A DNA stretch of 64,000 nucleotides from CAZNGF01 sp964572855 (GTDB taxonomy: Bacteria; Bipolaricaulota; Bipolaricaulia; RBG-16-55-9; JAJCYT01), in contig CAZNGF010000003.1 in NCBI GenBank assembly GCA_964572855.1, positions 19,439-83,438 on the forward strand, read 5' to 3'. This document shows positions 16,033-25,041 of this stretch, in pieces (position 1 is the stretch's first letter; each line of letters opens with the position of its first letter). The notes beneath the pieces were generated by a model. That model did no database searches, was not told the origin of the DNA, and saw only the letters and a list, made by a program, of their open reading frames with translations. A program made the translations under genes and the position numbers.

Positions 16033-16548
16033 TCAGAAGCCGGCGGAACCCCCTTGCGAGGGGGATGCGGCTTGTAGGGGGAGTACCCCCAGGCGGGCGA
16101 AGTAGCCCCACAGGATGCCGGCGAACAGGCTCTGGTTCACGTCCAGCAGCCGGAGCGAAACCCCGAACTGCGCGCCGAAGCGGCCCGCCAGCTCGCGCGC
16201 GAACGCGATGGCGGCCGACAGCGGCGCGTTCGTCTGCGGGTACGGCGCCGTCACCAGCCAGAGCTCGCCCAGGGCCAGCGCGCCCTTGGGCACAACGATG
16301 ACGAGGTCGTACTGTTTCCCGGTCGGGTTTTCGCTGAAGGGCAAGTCGTAGGGGCTTTCGACCGGAGCGATCACGGCCTCCACGCGGGCAAACAGCGCCG
16401 TCTCCTGGCGCAGCAGTCCCACGATGGCGTTGACGGCCAGCGATTCCGTAAAGCCCTCGGTTTCGTCCACGACCAGCGCGTCCACGCCCTGCGCCAGCGC
16501 GGTGGTCGGCAAGAGCAGGATCAAACCCAGCAAGGTAAGCGTTTTCAA
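16033..16548 (-). CDS. Secreted protein of unknown function
   Basis: A 171-residue protein with a clear Sec signal peptide (LKTLTLLGLILLLPTTALA, cleavage likely before QGVDAL). The mature domain reads as alternating helices and strands, including LVIVVPKGALALGELWLV and AIAFARELAGRFGAQFG, with no motif I recognise. TTG at 16548 is chosen since AAGGAG lies six bases upstream and the signal peptide begins there. It follows the secreted beta-propeller gene by 17 bases and is probably co-transcribed with it, suggesting joint action outside the cytoplasm. Confidence 0.7.
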   Translation of the reverse strand: MKTLTLLGLILLLPTTALAQGVDALVVDETEGFTESLAVNAIVGLLRQETALFARVEAVIAPVESPYDLPFSENPTGKQYDLVIVVPKGALALGELWLVTAPYPQTNAPLSAAIAFARELAGRFGAQFGVSLRLLDVNQSLFAGILWGYFARLGVLPLQAASPSQGGSAGF

Positions 16549-16565
16549 GCGCGACTCCTTCGCGT

Positions 16566-17576
16566 CTACGGACACTGCGTCACGCCCCAGGCGCCCCCTG
16601 CGCCCACGGGGAGCCGGTCGAAGCGGCGCAGGCGCCAGAGCGTCGAGGTCTTGCGCCCGTTGGGCAGCAGCTTGTCGCGGTCGAAGTCGTTGGTGGTCAG
16701 ATAGATCGTGCTGTCGGACTCGACCGCCAGGTAGAAGGGCTCGACGATCGAAGCGAACTCCTCGAAGCCGGAGAGGTCCTCGTTCAGCCGCGCCACGAGC
16801 CCGTTGGCCAGGTCCGAAGCGAACAGCGCGCCCTCGGGGCCGGCCGCGACGTTGTGCCAGGGGCCGCGCAGGGCCACCCGCTGGGGCGCGCCCACGGAAC
16901 TCCCGTTGACCTCGGCGCGGTAGAGGCCATAGTCGGCCAGCGTCCCGGCCCCGGCGGCGAACAGCAGATCGCCTGCAAACGGCCCGCCCGTGATGAAGGT
17001 GAGCTGGCGGATCTCGGGGGGCGTGGGCGCGATGACCTCCTCCAGCAGCGCCAGCAGCTCGGGGAACTGCTCGGGGCGGATCACCTGGACCGGATCTGCC
17101 GACCCGTCGGGATCCACGCGCCAGACCCCGGCGAACTCGGCCTTGTCCTCCCAGGAACCCGTGCTGAAGTAGAGCTGGCCGTCGGGGGCCAGCGCCACCG
17201 ACAGGATGTAGACCTCGGGCACGCGGGCGACCACGCCCAGGCGCTCGCCGTCGCGGCTGTATTGCACGATGCGCCCCTCGGGCGTGTCGGTGCGGATCGG
17301 CTCGCCGCTGACCAGCGAGAACTCGGCGGCGTACAGCTCGCGCTCCGGCGTGCAGATGAGCCCGGTCGGGAAGCTCAGGTTCTGGGCCACGGGGATCACG
17401 CCCTGCAGGTCGAAGTCCGCCACCGAGAGCGTTCCCCGGAGCTGGTCGTCCAGCGTGATCTGCGGGGCGGTCACGAACACGGCGTCCCGCAGCGGAAACT
17501 GCCCCCAGACCCATCCGCCACCCACCGCCACAATCAAGAGACAAACCGCGATCCAGCGCGTCTTTCGAAACGGCAT
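16566..17576 (-). CDS. Secreted beta-propeller (SMP-30/NHL-like) protein
   Basis: A 336-residue protein with an N-terminal signal or anchor (WIAVCLLIVAVGGGWVWG) followed by repeated blades of the type seen in SMP-30/NHL proteins: GLICTPERELYAAEF, ILSVALAPDGQLYFSTGSW, NVAAGPEGALFASDLANG and YLAVESDSTIYLTTND. Such propellers bind ligands or act as lactonases or quinoprotein-like enzymes; no catalytic set is recognised here. ATG at 17576 has AAAAGGAG upstream. It leads a two-gene unit with the secreted protein at 16033-16548, between the peptide operon and the ROK regulator. Confidence 0.78.
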   Translation of the reverse strand: MPFRKTRWIAVCLLIVAVGGGWVWGQFPLRDAVFVTAPQITLDDQLRGTLSVADFDLQGVIPVAQNLSFPTGLICTPERELYAAEFSLVSGEPIRTDTPEGRIVQYSRDGERLGVVARVPEVYILSVALAPDGQLYFSTGSWEDKAEFAGVWRVDPDGSADPVQVIRPEQFPELLALLEEVIAPTPPEIRQLTFITGGPFAGDLLFAAGAGTLADYGLYRAEVNGSSVGAPQRVALRGPWHNVAAGPEGALFASDLANGLVARLNEDLSGFEEFASIVEPFYLAVESDSTIYLTTNDFDRDKLLPNGRKTSTLWRLRRFDRLPVGAGGAWGVTQCP

Positions 17577-17719
17577 CGTCGCTCCTTTTAAGGTTCCAAG
17601 TCCGGCGGGCGTGGCCTGCCGGGCTGAAGTCGCGGGGTGCTGGGACCACGAAATCTGCCAGGACAAGCTTATCGCAGGGGCGCGACGGTTTTCAAACGGC
17701 CGAGGGTGCGCCTTGCGAC

Positions 17720-18907
17720 TCAAGCCGTGTCGCTCAGCGAGGGGCGCGTCAGGATCGAGGGCGAGAAGCGCTCGCGCAACGGCAGGGTCCCCGCCCCGAC
17801 CATCCAGCCGGCTTCGCCCATGCGCGACGGGAGCACGCTTAGCCCCCGCCCCAGCCGGGCGAAGCATCGTTCGCGCAGCACGGCCTCCATGGCGGGCTGG
17901 AAGTACGCAAAGGCGTTGAGCCGGTCCCCGGCAATCACGATGGCCTGCGGGTTGAACAGGTTGACGAGGTTCTTTAGTCCCACCCCCAAGTGCGTGCCCA
18001 TGCGTCGAAACAGGTCGAGCGCGCGCGCATCCCCGGCCGCGGCCGCCGCCACCAGCGCGTCCGGGTCGGTCGGGAGCCCGAGCGCCTCAGCTTCCCGGGC
18101 CAGGAAGGCGTCCGAGGTGAGCGCTTCCAGACAACCCGCTTCCCCGCAGCGACACGGTGGCCCGTCGAGCTGGATGCAGGTGTGCCCGACCTCGCCCGCG
18201 CCGCCGTGGATGCCCTCGTACAGGCGGTCCTCCAGGTAGATTCCCCCTCCGACCCCCTCGCCCACCGAGATACAAAGGAAGTTCTGGAACGCGCGTCCAG
18301 CCCCGTGCCAGCGCTCGCCCACGGTCCAGGCGTTCACGTCGTTGGCCAGCACGACGGGACCGCCGAAGAGCGCGTCCAGCCGCTCGCCCAGCCGCACGTC
18401 CGACCACCCCATGCTGGGGGAGTGCACCAGCGTCCGCTCGTGCGAGCGCACGACCCCGGCGACGCACACGCCCGTGCCCAACAGGCGCTCGGGGCGCGGC
18501 AGGCGGCTGACAGCCCGCTCCAGCGCCGCCAGCACGGTCTCGATCGAGCTGCCCGGCTCGTAGTGGACCTCGGCCGAGGCCTCGAGCCGGCCGTCGAGCG
18601 TGACGCACCCCACCGAGACGTTCCGGCTCTGAATGTAGCACCCCCAGGTCTGGCCGTAGCGGGGGTCGAGCGCAAGCAGGATGGGCCGGCGCCCCACGCG
18701 CGCGGAGGCGGCTGGGCCGACTTCCCGTACCAACCCCTCGCCGATCAGCTCCTGCACGATCGAGGTGATGGTCGAGGGCTTGACCCCGACGGCGCGCACG
18801 AGGTCGGTTCGCGATACGCGTCCCGTGCGCCGGAGCACGTCGATGACCAAGCGCCGGTTGAGCGATCGGATCAGCTGCGGGTCGCCCTTGGCATACTTCC
18901 ATTCCAT
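17720..18907 (-). CDS. ROK family transcriptional regulator
   Basis: A protein of about 395 residues: an N-terminal winged helix (SLNRRLVIDVLRRTGRVSRTDLVRAVGVKP region, about 12-60) followed by a ROK sugar-kinase fold. Visible are VLANDVNAWTVGERWHGAG, the glycine-rich SVGEGVGGGIYLEDRLYEG, the HGGAGEVGH sugar-binding motif and the zinc cluster CRCGEAGCLEAL. XylR/NagC-type ROK repressors bind sugars and leave the operator. The gene is divergent from a sugar ABC operon, its probable target. Several in-frame ATGs exist (18925, 18919, 18907); I chose 18907 because the DNA-binding domain starts soon after, but no start has a clear ribosome site. Confidence 0.88.
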   Translation of the reverse strand: MEWKYAKGDPQLIRSLNRRLVIDVLRRTGRVSRTDLVRAVGVKPSTITSIVQELIGEGLVREVGPAASARVGRRPILLALDPRYGQTWGCYIQSRNVSVGCVTLDGRLEASAEVHYEPGSSIETVLAALERAVSRLPRPERLLGTGVCVAGVVRSHERTLVHSPSMGWSDVRLGERLDALFGGPVVLANDVNAWTVGERWHGAGRAFQNFLCISVGEGVGGGIYLEDRLYEGIHGGAGEVGHTCIQLDGPPCRCGEAGCLEALTSDAFLAREAEALGLPTDPDALVAAAAAGDARALDLFRRMGTHLGVGLKNLVNLFNPQAIVIAGDRLNAFAYFQPAMEAVLRERCFARLGRGLSVLPSRMGEAGWMVGAGTLPLRERFSPSILTRPSLSDTA

Positions 18908-18925
18908 GCCGCTCAGCATATGCAT

Positions 18926-18946
18926 TTGCTTCGGAAAAACAAATAA
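18926..18946 (+). promoter_or_regulatory. Candidate ROK operator upstream of the regulator gene
   Basis: The 21-base site TTGCTTCGGAAAAACAAATA(A) matches, at 15 of 21 positions by hand, the minus-strand sequence of 19060-19080 downstream of the sugar-operon promoter. Sites near both divergent start points fit a regulator that controls itself and the operon. Confidence 0.35.
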
Positions 18947-19018
18947 ACGCAAAGCGCCCGCGCTCCGTTGGAAGAAACGTACGATTCAAAGGCTGTTATT
19001 GCTGCGAACACCGGCGTG

Positions 19019-19047
19019 TTGACATCGACGCGAATCCGTGCTAGAGT
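19019..19047 (+). promoter_or_regulatory. Promoter of the sugar ABC operon
   Basis: TTGACA (19019-19024), a 17-base spacer and TAGAGT (19042-19047), about 120 bases before the binding-protein start. The long leader holds the second copy of the candidate ROK operator. Confidence 0.7.
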
Positions 19048-19059
19048 GTCCGTTGTCAA

Positions 19060-19080
19060 TTAGTTATTTCTGGAAAGCAA
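19060..19080 (-). promoter_or_regulatory. Candidate ROK operator just downstream of the sugar-operon promoter
   Basis: Minus-strand TTGCTTTCCAGAAATAACTA(A) resembles the site at 18926-18946. It lies at roughly +6 to +26 of the predicted transcript, where a bound repressor would block elongation or clearance. Confidence 0.35.
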
Positions 19081-19166
19081 TAGAATTCGGGAGGTGGTAG
19101 GCGAGCCGTTGGTTCTTAAGGGGGATTCAATGGCATGAGGTCATCACAACCACTCAGGAGGCCGTT

Positions 19167-20216
19167 ATGCAAATGCAGTTGGCCAAACGCGGGATTCGCC
19201 TCGTGCTCGGACTCGCGACCCTCACGCTGGCGTTCAGCGCCGGCACGCCCCTCCAAGCCCAAGACAGTTTCACGATCGGCATCGCCCTGCCCACCACACA
19301 GGAACTGGTCTGGCCGTTGATGGCGGACAACGCCACCGAGCTGGCCGAAGCCGACGGGCGTTTTGACGTCGTCACGGTCTCGGCTGACAACCAGCTTCAG
19401 ACCCAAACCAACCAGATTGACAACCTGATCGCGCAGGACGTCGACGCGATCCTGATCGGGTTCGTCAACACCGACGCGGCCGCCAGCCTGTGCCAGAAGG
19501 TCCAGGACGCCGGCATCCTGCTGATCCAGATGGACCGACTGGGCGTGAACTGCGGCGGTGACGCCTACGTCACGGCCGACAGCACGCGCGTGGCCCGCAG
19601 TCAGATGGGCCTGCTGGCAGGGCTGTTGGGCGGCTCGGGCAATGTCATCGTGATCGGCGGCGCCACGGGCAACTCGGTGGCCGATGCGTTCGAGGCCGGC
19701 TACGGCGACGTGCTTCCCCTGTTCCCGAACATCGAGCGCGTCGCGTTCCAGCGCATCGAGAACTGGTCCCCGGCGGGCGCGCTGGCCTTCGTCGAGAACG
19801 CGCTGGCCGCCAACAACAACGACGTCCAGGGCATCGTGAGCATGAACGACGGCATGATCCTGGGCGCGTTGCAGGCCGTCCAGGCGGCGGGCCTGGACAT
19901 CCCGCTGCTGGGCTCGGACGCCGAGCCGGCCGCCGTCGTCAACGTCATCGACGGCACGCTGTTCGCCACGGTCGACAAGGCCCCGGACGAGATCGGCAAG
20001 GGCGCCTTCGAGGCGGCGCGCGCGCTGCTCGACGGCGATCCCATCCCCGCCCAGGACGGCACCATCAACGACGGGAGCTTCGACGTGCCGCTCGTGCTCA
20101 CCCCGATCTTCATGGTGACGCGGGACGCGCTGCTGGCCAACGGGCCGGAGGACCGCACGCTCCAGCGCCTGCCCGAGATCTGCGAGATGCGGCCGGACTT
20201 CGCTTCCTGCCAATAG
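19167..20216 (+). CDS. Sugar ABC transporter substrate-binding protein (ribose/xylose type)
   Basis: A 349-residue periplasmic-type binding protein (Peripla_BP_4) with a signal peptide ending at TPLQA-QDS. The fold marks are IGIALPTTQELVWPLM, QIDNLIAQDVDAILIGFVNTD, VIVIGGATGNSVADAFEAGY and DVQGIVSMNDGMILGALQAVQAAG, then PLLGSDAEP. Proteins of this type bind monosaccharides such as ribose, xylose, galactose or inositol. ATG at 19167 has CAGGAGG upstream. Four Cys residues in the mature protein could form disulphides. It is followed by a strong hairpin and then the ATPase and permease genes. The ligand is not determinable; the downstream Gfo/Idh/MocA enzyme suggests a polyol or inositol-like sugar. 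Confidence 0.9.
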   Translation: MQMQLAKRGIRLVLGLATLTLAFSAGTPLQAQDSFTIGIALPTTQELVWPLMADNATELAEADGRFDVVTVSADNQLQTQTNQIDNLIAQDVDAILIGFVNTDAAASLCQKVQDAGILLIQMDRLGVNCGGDAYVTADSTRVARSQMGLLAGLLGGSGNVIVIGGATGNSVADAFEAGYGDVLPLFPNIERVAFQRIENWSPAGALAFVENALAANNNDVQGIVSMNDGMILGALQAVQAAGLDIPLLGSDAEPAAVVNVIDGTLFATVDKAPDEIGKGAFEAARALLDGDPIPAQDGTINDGSFDVPLVLTPIFMVTRDALLANGPEDRTLQRLPEICEMRPDFASCQ

Positions 20217-20231
20217 GCATACGGGTCCCAC

Positions 20232-20267
20232 GGGAGCGGCCCGGGTGCGCCGGGCCGCTCCCCTTTT
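20232..20267 (+). terminator. Hairpin with T-run after the sugar-binding protein gene (attenuator)
   Basis: Perfect 13-bp stem GGGAGCGGCCCGG/CCGGGCCGCTCCC (20232-20244 and 20250-20262) with loop GTGCG, followed by CTTTT. It separates the binding-protein gene from the ATPase gene, expected to lower expression of the downstream genes. Confidence 0.8.
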
Positions 20268-20306
20268 CCAGGGGCCGTATGCCACGCGAACACTGAAGGC
20301 GCCGCC

Positions 20307-21062
20307 ATGAACGAACTGCTGGTCGAAATGCGCGGGATCTCGAAACGCTTCGGGGCGATCCAGGCGCTGGAGGATGTCGACCTGAACGTCTACCCCGGCG
20401 AGGTTGTCGGGTTGGTCGGGGACAACGCCGCCGGCAAATCCACCCTCATGAAGGTGCTCTCGGGCGTCCATCCGCCCACGGCGGGCACGATCCGCTTCGC
20501 CGGGCGGGACGCACCAGCCGGCGATCCTTATGCCATGCGCCTGTTGGGCGTTGAGATGGTCTATCAGGACTTCTCGCTGGCCGGCAACCTGAGCATCAAG
20601 GCCAACATCTTCCTGGGGCGCGAGCCCGTGCGCCGCTGGCTGGGGCTGCGCGTCATCGACGATCGCGCCATGGACAAGAAGGCGCGCATCCTGCTCGGCA
20701 GCCTCAAGATCGACTTCGCCGACGTCGACGCGCTGGTGAGCACGCTCTCGGGCGGCCAGCAACAGGCCGTGGCCATCGCGCGTTCGCTGGCCTTCAACCC
20801 CAAGCTCATCATCATGGACGAGCCCACCGCCAACCTGTCGGCCGCGGCCATCGCCGAGGTGCGCCGTTTAATCAAGGAGCTCAAGGAGCACGGCATCGCG
20901 GTCATCATCATCAGCCACCGCCTCGAGGACATCTTCGAGGTCGGGGACCGCGTCTACGTGCTCAAGCGCGGGCGCATGGTCGGCGACAAACGGATTCCCG
21001 AGACCACGATCGACGAGGTCGTCGAGATGATCGTGGTCGGGCACGGGGAGCGCTATGGCTAA
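20307..21062 (+). CDS. Sugar ABC transporter ATP-binding protein (single ABC domain)
   Basis: A 251-residue ATPase with Walker [14 protein letters not shown] (about residue 37), Q-loop region [15 protein letters not shown] signature [15 protein letters not shown], Walker [13 protein letters not shown] and the switch His in IIISHRLED. The length corresponds to one ABC domain, as in FrcA- or XylG-type short proteins, not the double-domain RbsA. It powers the permease encoded directly downstream. The stop overlaps the permease ATG by eight bases. The Walker A Asn-Ala-Ala in place of Gly-Ala-Gly before GKS is typical of sugar ATPases of this subfamily. Confidence 0.92.
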   Translation: MNELLVEMRGISKRFGAIQALEDVDLNVYPGEVVGLVGDNAAGKSTLMKVLSGVHPPTAGTIRFAGRDAPAGDPYAMRLLGVEMVYQDFSLAGNLSIKANIFLGREPVRRWLGLRVIDDRAMDKKARILLGSLKIDFADVDALVSTLSGGQQQAVAIARSLAFNPKLIIMDEPTANLSAAAIAEVRRLIKELKEHGIAVIIISHRLEDIFEVGDRVYVLKRGRMVGDKRIPETTIDEVVEMIVVGHGERYG

Positions 21063-22236
21063 ACACACGCCCGGCCTGGGCCGGTTTGCGATCCTGATCG
21101 GCATGCTGCTCTTGATGGGCGTGTCGACCCTGGCCACCAAGTGCATGCAGGGGTTCGAACCGCCCTTCAGCCTGTTTGGGTTCGTCGAGGGGTGCGTGCA
21201 CGGGGACAACCTGTTCCTGCGCCCGGTTAACCTGCTCAACGTGATGCAGCAGGTCACGGTCAACGGCATCCTGGCCGTGGGCATGACCGTGGTCATCCTG
21301 GTCGGCGGCATCGACCTGTCGGTGGGCTCGATGCTCGCGCTCACCGGCGTGATGGCCGCCCTCCTGATCGCCGAGTTCAACTTCGCGCTCACCCTGGCGG
21401 TCGTGCTGGGCGTGGGCGCGCTCATCGGGTACTGGAACGGCTCGCTGGCCACCTACCTGCGGTTGCCCTCGTTCATCGCCACGCTGGGGATGCTCAACAT
21501 CGCCCGCGGCGGGGCGCTCGTGCTCTCGGGGGCGGCGGCCAAGTTCATCAACAACCCGGTGTTCACCTGGATCTCGCGCACGGACATCCCGCCGCTGTAC
21601 TCGATCGGCTTCAGCTGGGTCGTGGGCCTGGGCTGGGCGCTCTCGCTGGCCCGGCGCGCCTTGAAGGCGCGCACGCTCAGGGCGTGGCTCTGGCCCCCGC
21701 TGGCCCTGCTGGGCGGGGCCGGGGTCTCGCTGCTGTTTACCGGGCGCGACTTCCTCAGCTTCGACCGCGCGCGCGGGGTGCCCGTGATCATGTTCATCTT
21801 CGCGCTGGTGGCGCTGGTGCTGTCCTTCGTGCTGCGCCGCACGCGCTGGGGGCGCTACGTCTACGCCATCGGGGGCAACCCCGAGGCGGCGCGGCGCACC
21901 GGGATCAACGTCCCGCGCCTCACCCGGCAGGTGTTCGTGCTGGGGTCGACCTGCGCCTCGCTGGCCGGCCTCATCCTGGCCGCGCGCCTGTCGGCCGGCA
22001 TCCCGGCCGAGGGCGTGGCCGCCGAGCTCGATGCCATCACGGCTGTGGTCATCGGGGGCACGTCGTTCACCGGCGGGGTGGGCACGATCGGCGGCACCGT
22101 GATCGGGGCCTTCATCATCGGGATCATCTCCAACAGCCTCACGATCAACGGGATCGACGCCAACTGGCAGCTCATCGTCAAGGGGCTCATCATGATCTTC
22201 GCCGTGGCCCTGGACCAGTATGCCAAGCGCCGCTAG
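21055..22236 (+). CDS. Sugar ABC transporter permease (BPD_transp_2, XylH/RbsC type)
   Basis: A 393-residue inner-membrane permease with about ten hydrophobic segments. Family marks are the [21 protein letters not shown] segment, [40 protein letters not shown] and [21 protein letters not shown]. The first periplasmic loop is longer than usual and carries Cys 27-type residues ([22 protein letters not shown]). It works with the ATPase upstream and the binding protein at 19167-20216. ATG at 21055 lies inside the ATPase gene, so it is translationally coupled. The downstream propeller start overlaps its last codons. Confidence 0.92.
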   Translation: MAKHTPGLGRFAILIGMLLLMGVSTLATKCMQGFEPPFSLFGFVEGCVHGDNLFLRPVNLLNVMQQVTVNGILAVGMTVVILVGGIDLSVGSMLALTGVMAALLIAEFNFALTLAVVLGVGALIGYWNGSLATYLRLPSFIATLGMLNIARGGALVLSGAAAKFINNPVFTWISRTDIPPLYSIGFSWVVGLGWALSLARRALKARTLRAWLWPPLALLGGAGVSLLFTGRDFLSFDRARGVPVIMFIFALVALVLSFVLRRTRWGRYVYAIGGNPEAARRTGINVPRLTRQVFVLGSTCASLAGLILAARLSAGIPAEGVAAELDAITAVVIGGTSFTGGVGTIGGTVIGAFIIGIISNSLTINGIDANWQLIVKGLIMIFAVALDQYAKRR

Positions 22237-23857
22237 GCCGCTGCGCGCGGCCGGGCTCGCGCTCGCCTTCGCCTTCTTGGCCTGGCCGGGCTGGGGCGCG
22301 GCGCCGTTGGAGCTCGCCTTCTCGGCCAGCGGCAAGCTCAACGCCCCGCTGGACCTGGCGCTCGGGCGAGCGGGGGGGCGCGCCTACGCCCTCGAAGCCG
22401 ACGGCGACGTGGTTGAGCTGGGCCTGGACGCGGATTGGAACGTCGTTTCGCGCACCGCGCGCGGGAGCATCCCCGGCGCGCGCGCGCTGACGCTGGCGCC
22501 CGACGGGGAAACGTTGTGGCTGGGGCAGAGGACACAACTGCTCGCGCTTCCGCTGCCCGACGGCGCGCCCCGTCCCGTGGGGGTCCCCTTTCCCGCGCCC
22601 GTGACTGGGGTCGTCGCTTCGCCGGTCTTGAACGCGCTCTGGGTCCTGACCGAGGACGGTGCGGTGTTCGCGGTCGCACCCGAGTCGGGCGCGCGCCGCG
22701 CGGTGGGGCACGCGGGCCAAGCGCTTTCCGACGGGGTGTTCGACCCCATGCGCGGGCGGCTCTATCTGTCGACCCCGCGCGGGACCGTGCTCTCGTTCGA
22801 CCCTGAGACGGGAGCGAGCCGACGGCTGGCGTTCGTGGGCCCCCCGCTGGGCCGGCTCGACCTGGACGCCGACCGCTTGTTCGTGACCTCGGTGGATTTC
22901 GGGCTCTACGTCTTGGACCTAGGCGCGTCGCCGCCGACGCCCGAGCTGTTCTTCCCGCGCGTGGCCGGCCCCAGCGCGCTCGCGGTGCGCGGGGGGCGGG
23001 CGCTGGTGACGAACGTGGCCGAGGGGCTGGTTCGACTGGCGCCGCTGGACCTGTCCGGCCCGCTGGCCTCGCGCGCGCAGATCGTCGTCCCGCCCGCGCT
23101 GGGGCCGGTGCGCAGCGTCGCGCTGGACGCCGCGCGCGGGTTCGGGTTCGTCGGCGACGCGGGCTACGCGCTCTGGTCGCTGCGCCTGCCGGGGGTCGAG
23201 CTCGCCTCGTTCGTGTTCACGCCGTTCGACGGGCGCGTCGCCGTCCACCCGACCGACACCGTCTTCTACGCCACCAACCGGCGCGGCGGCCAGGTGCTGG
23301 GCATGCGCTTCGACCCGCCGTTTGCCTTCGGCTTCGACCAGCCCCCGATCAGCCCGGTGTTGGCCGCGGGGCTGCCCGACCCCGACGGGATCGCGTTCTT
23401 CCCCGACGACGGCGCGCTCTACGTCGGAACGCGCGGCGACGGCCGGCTCTGGCGCGTGCGGCCCGAGCGGCTCAGCGCCGAGCCCGTGGCCGACCTGCCC
23501 GCGGGGGCGCGCTCGATCGACTTGGCTGTCCACGACGGGTCGCTCCTCGTCCTGCAGGACCGGATCAACGGGGACGAGGCCGGCCGGCTCTGGCGCTTCG
23601 ACCCGCCCTCCGGACGCCTCGAGCCGCTGGCCGACGATTTGCCGCCGTCAGTCGACGTGGCCGCCCACGGCACGTGCGCCTACGTCGCCAGCGGCGACGG
23701 CCGGCTCGTCGCGCTCGACCTCGACAGCGGCCAGTGGCGGACCGCGCTGCGCCGCGAAGGCCTGAGCGCGGTCGCGCTCGACGCGGGAACACTCTACGTG
23801 GGCACGGCACAGGGCGAACTGTGGCGCACGGCACCGGAGGCCGTCCCGTGCCCGTGA
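22220..23857 (+). CDS. Secreted beta-propeller protein in the sugar operon
   Basis: A 545-residue protein with a Sec signal peptide (RAAGLALAFAFLAWPGWG, cleavage near GAA-PLE) and about eight to ten repeats of a W/L-x-hydrophobic strand pattern with Asp-Gly turns, for example RALTLAPDGETLWLGQ, GVFDPMRGRLYLSTPRG, DGIAFFPDDGALYVGTRG and VALDAGTLYVGTAQGELW. This is a YVTN/NHL-like beta-propeller. No catalytic motif is recognised. ATG at 22220 overlaps the permease end by 17 bases, so it belongs to the operon. It may bind or process the sugar-containing substrate outside the cell before uptake. Confidence 0.8.
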   Translation: MPSAARPLRAAGLALAFAFLAWPGWGAAPLELAFSASGKLNAPLDLALGRAGGRAYALEADGDVVELGLDADWNVVSRTARGSIPGARALTLAPDGETLWLGQRTQLLALPLPDGAPRPVGVPFPAPVTGVVASPVLNALWVLTEDGAVFAVAPESGARRAVGHAGQALSDGVFDPMRGRLYLSTPRGTVLSFDPETGASRRLAFVGPPLGRLDLDADRLFVTSVDFGLYVLDLGASPPTPELFFPRVAGPSALAVRGGRALVTNVAEGLVRLAPLDLSGPLASRAQIVVPPALGPVRSVALDAARGFGFVGDAGYALWSLRLPGVELASFVFTPFDGRVAVHPTDTVFYATNRRGGQVLGMRFDPPFAFGFDQPPISPVLAAGLPDPDGIAFFPDDGALYVGTRGDGRLWRVRPERLSAEPVADLPAGARSIDLAVHDGSLLVLQDRINGDEAGRLWRFDPPSGRLEPLADDLPPSVDVAAHGTCAYVASGDGRLVALDLDSGQWRTALRREGLSAVALDAGTLYVGTAQGELWRTAPEAVPCP

Positions 23858-24984
23858 CCCCGCTGGGCGTCGCCCTGATCGGCTACGGCGGGATCGGCCG
23901 GGTCCACGCCCAGGGCTACCGGGCCCTGCCGCTGCTCTACGGCCTGGAGGCGGACGCGCTTAGGCTCGTGGCCGTGGCCACCTCGCGGCCAGAGTCGGCG
24001 GCGCGGGCCGCCCGGGAGCTGGGCGGCGTCGCGACCACGACGGACTACCGGACGCTGCTGGAACGACCCGACGTCCACCTCGTCGACGTCTGCACCCCCA
24101 ACGCCGACCACGAACGGGTCGTGCGGGCCGCCGCCGAGGCGGGCAAGCACGTCTACTGTGAAAAGCCCATCGCCACCGACGTGGCCTCGGCCCGGCGCAT
24201 GGTCGAGGCCGTGGACGCGGCCGGCGTCAAGGGCGGTCAGGTGTTCAACTACCGCTTCGTGCCCGCCGTGATGCGCGCGCGCCAGCTGATCGAGCAGGGC
24301 CGGCTCGGGCGCGTGTTCTCCTTCCACGGGCGCTACTTCCGCGCCAGCTACATCGGGGGGGACAAGCCGCTCTCCTGGCGCCTGCGGCGCGCGAGCGCCG
24401 GCGGGGGCGCGCTCTACGACCTGGGCGCGCACGTGCTCGACCTCGTGCGCCATCTCCTGGGCGAGGTCGCCGGCGTGCACGCCTCGCTGCAAACGCTGAT
24501 CGAGCGCCGTCCCCGCAGCGCTTCGGATGCGACCCCCGAGCCCGTGGACGTGGACGACCTGGCCCTGCTCCAGCTGCGCTTGCGGGACGGGGCGTTGGGC
24601 ACGGTCGAGATCTCGCGCTTCGGGACGGGGTCGGTCAACGACCTCCGGCTCGAGGTGTTCGGCGAGCGGGGGGCGCTGCGCTTTGCGCTCGAGGACCCGA
24701 ACTGGCTCGACTTCTACGACGGCACCGACCCGGAGGCCCCCCTGGGCGGCCGGGGTTTCCAACGGCTGCAAACCGTGCAACGCTACGAGGGCCAGCAAGC
24801 GCCCGACTGGACGACCCCCACGAGCTTCGACCGCGCCCACGCCGAGAACCAGTTCCAGTTCGCGCGCGCGATCTGGGCCGACCGCTCCCCCGCGCCATCC
24901 CTCGCCGACGGCCTGGCGATCCAGCGCCTGCTGGACGCTGCCCAGCGCTCGGCGAGCGGCGCACAGTGGATCACGCTTGCGTAG
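23848..24984 (+). CDS. Gfo/Idh/MocA family NAD(P)-dependent oxidoreductase
   Basis: A 378-residue dehydrogenase. The Rossmann domain opens with VALIGYGGIGRVHAQGY (G-x-G-x-x-G), followed by the conserved CTPNADHERVVRAAAEAGKHVYCEKPIA segment with the EKP Lys that contacts cofactor and substrate; the C-terminal alpha/beta domain has GGGALYDLGAHVLDLVRHLLGE with the catalytic Asp-x-x-x-His arrangement. Family members oxidise inositols, glucose, glucose-fructose or other sugars. GTG at 23848 with GGAGG seven bases upstream is used; it overlaps the propeller stop. As last gene of the sugar operon it probably performs the first cytosolic oxidation of the imported sugar. Confidence 0.9.
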   Translation: MPVTPLGVALIGYGGIGRVHAQGYRALPLLYGLEADALRLVAVATSRPESAARAARELGGVATTTDYRTLLERPDVHLVDVCTPNADHERVVRAAAEAGKHVYCEKPIATDVASARRMVEAVDAAGVKGGQVFNYRFVPAVMRARQLIEQGRLGRVFSFHGRYFRASYIGGDKPLSWRLRRASAGGGALYDLGAHVLDLVRHLLGEVAGVHASLQTLIERRPRSASDATPEPVDVDDLALLQLRLRDGALGTVEISRFGTGSVNDLRLEVFGERGALRFALEDPNWLDFYDGTDPEAPLGGRGFQRLQTVQRYEGQQAPDWTTPTSFDRAHAENQFQFARAIWADRSPAPSLADGLAIQRLLDAAQRSASGAQWITLA

Positions 24985-24985
24985 G

Positions 24986-25013
24986 TTGAAATCGCAACGC
25001 CCACCATTACAGT
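24986..25013 (+). promoter_or_regulatory. Promoter of the pterin dehydratase gene
   Basis: TTGAAA (24986-24991), 16-base spacer, TACAGT (25008-25013), about 30 bases before the next start codon. Confidence 0.5.
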
Positions 25014-25041
25014 GGAAAGTGGGATATTTGAGGTGATTGCA

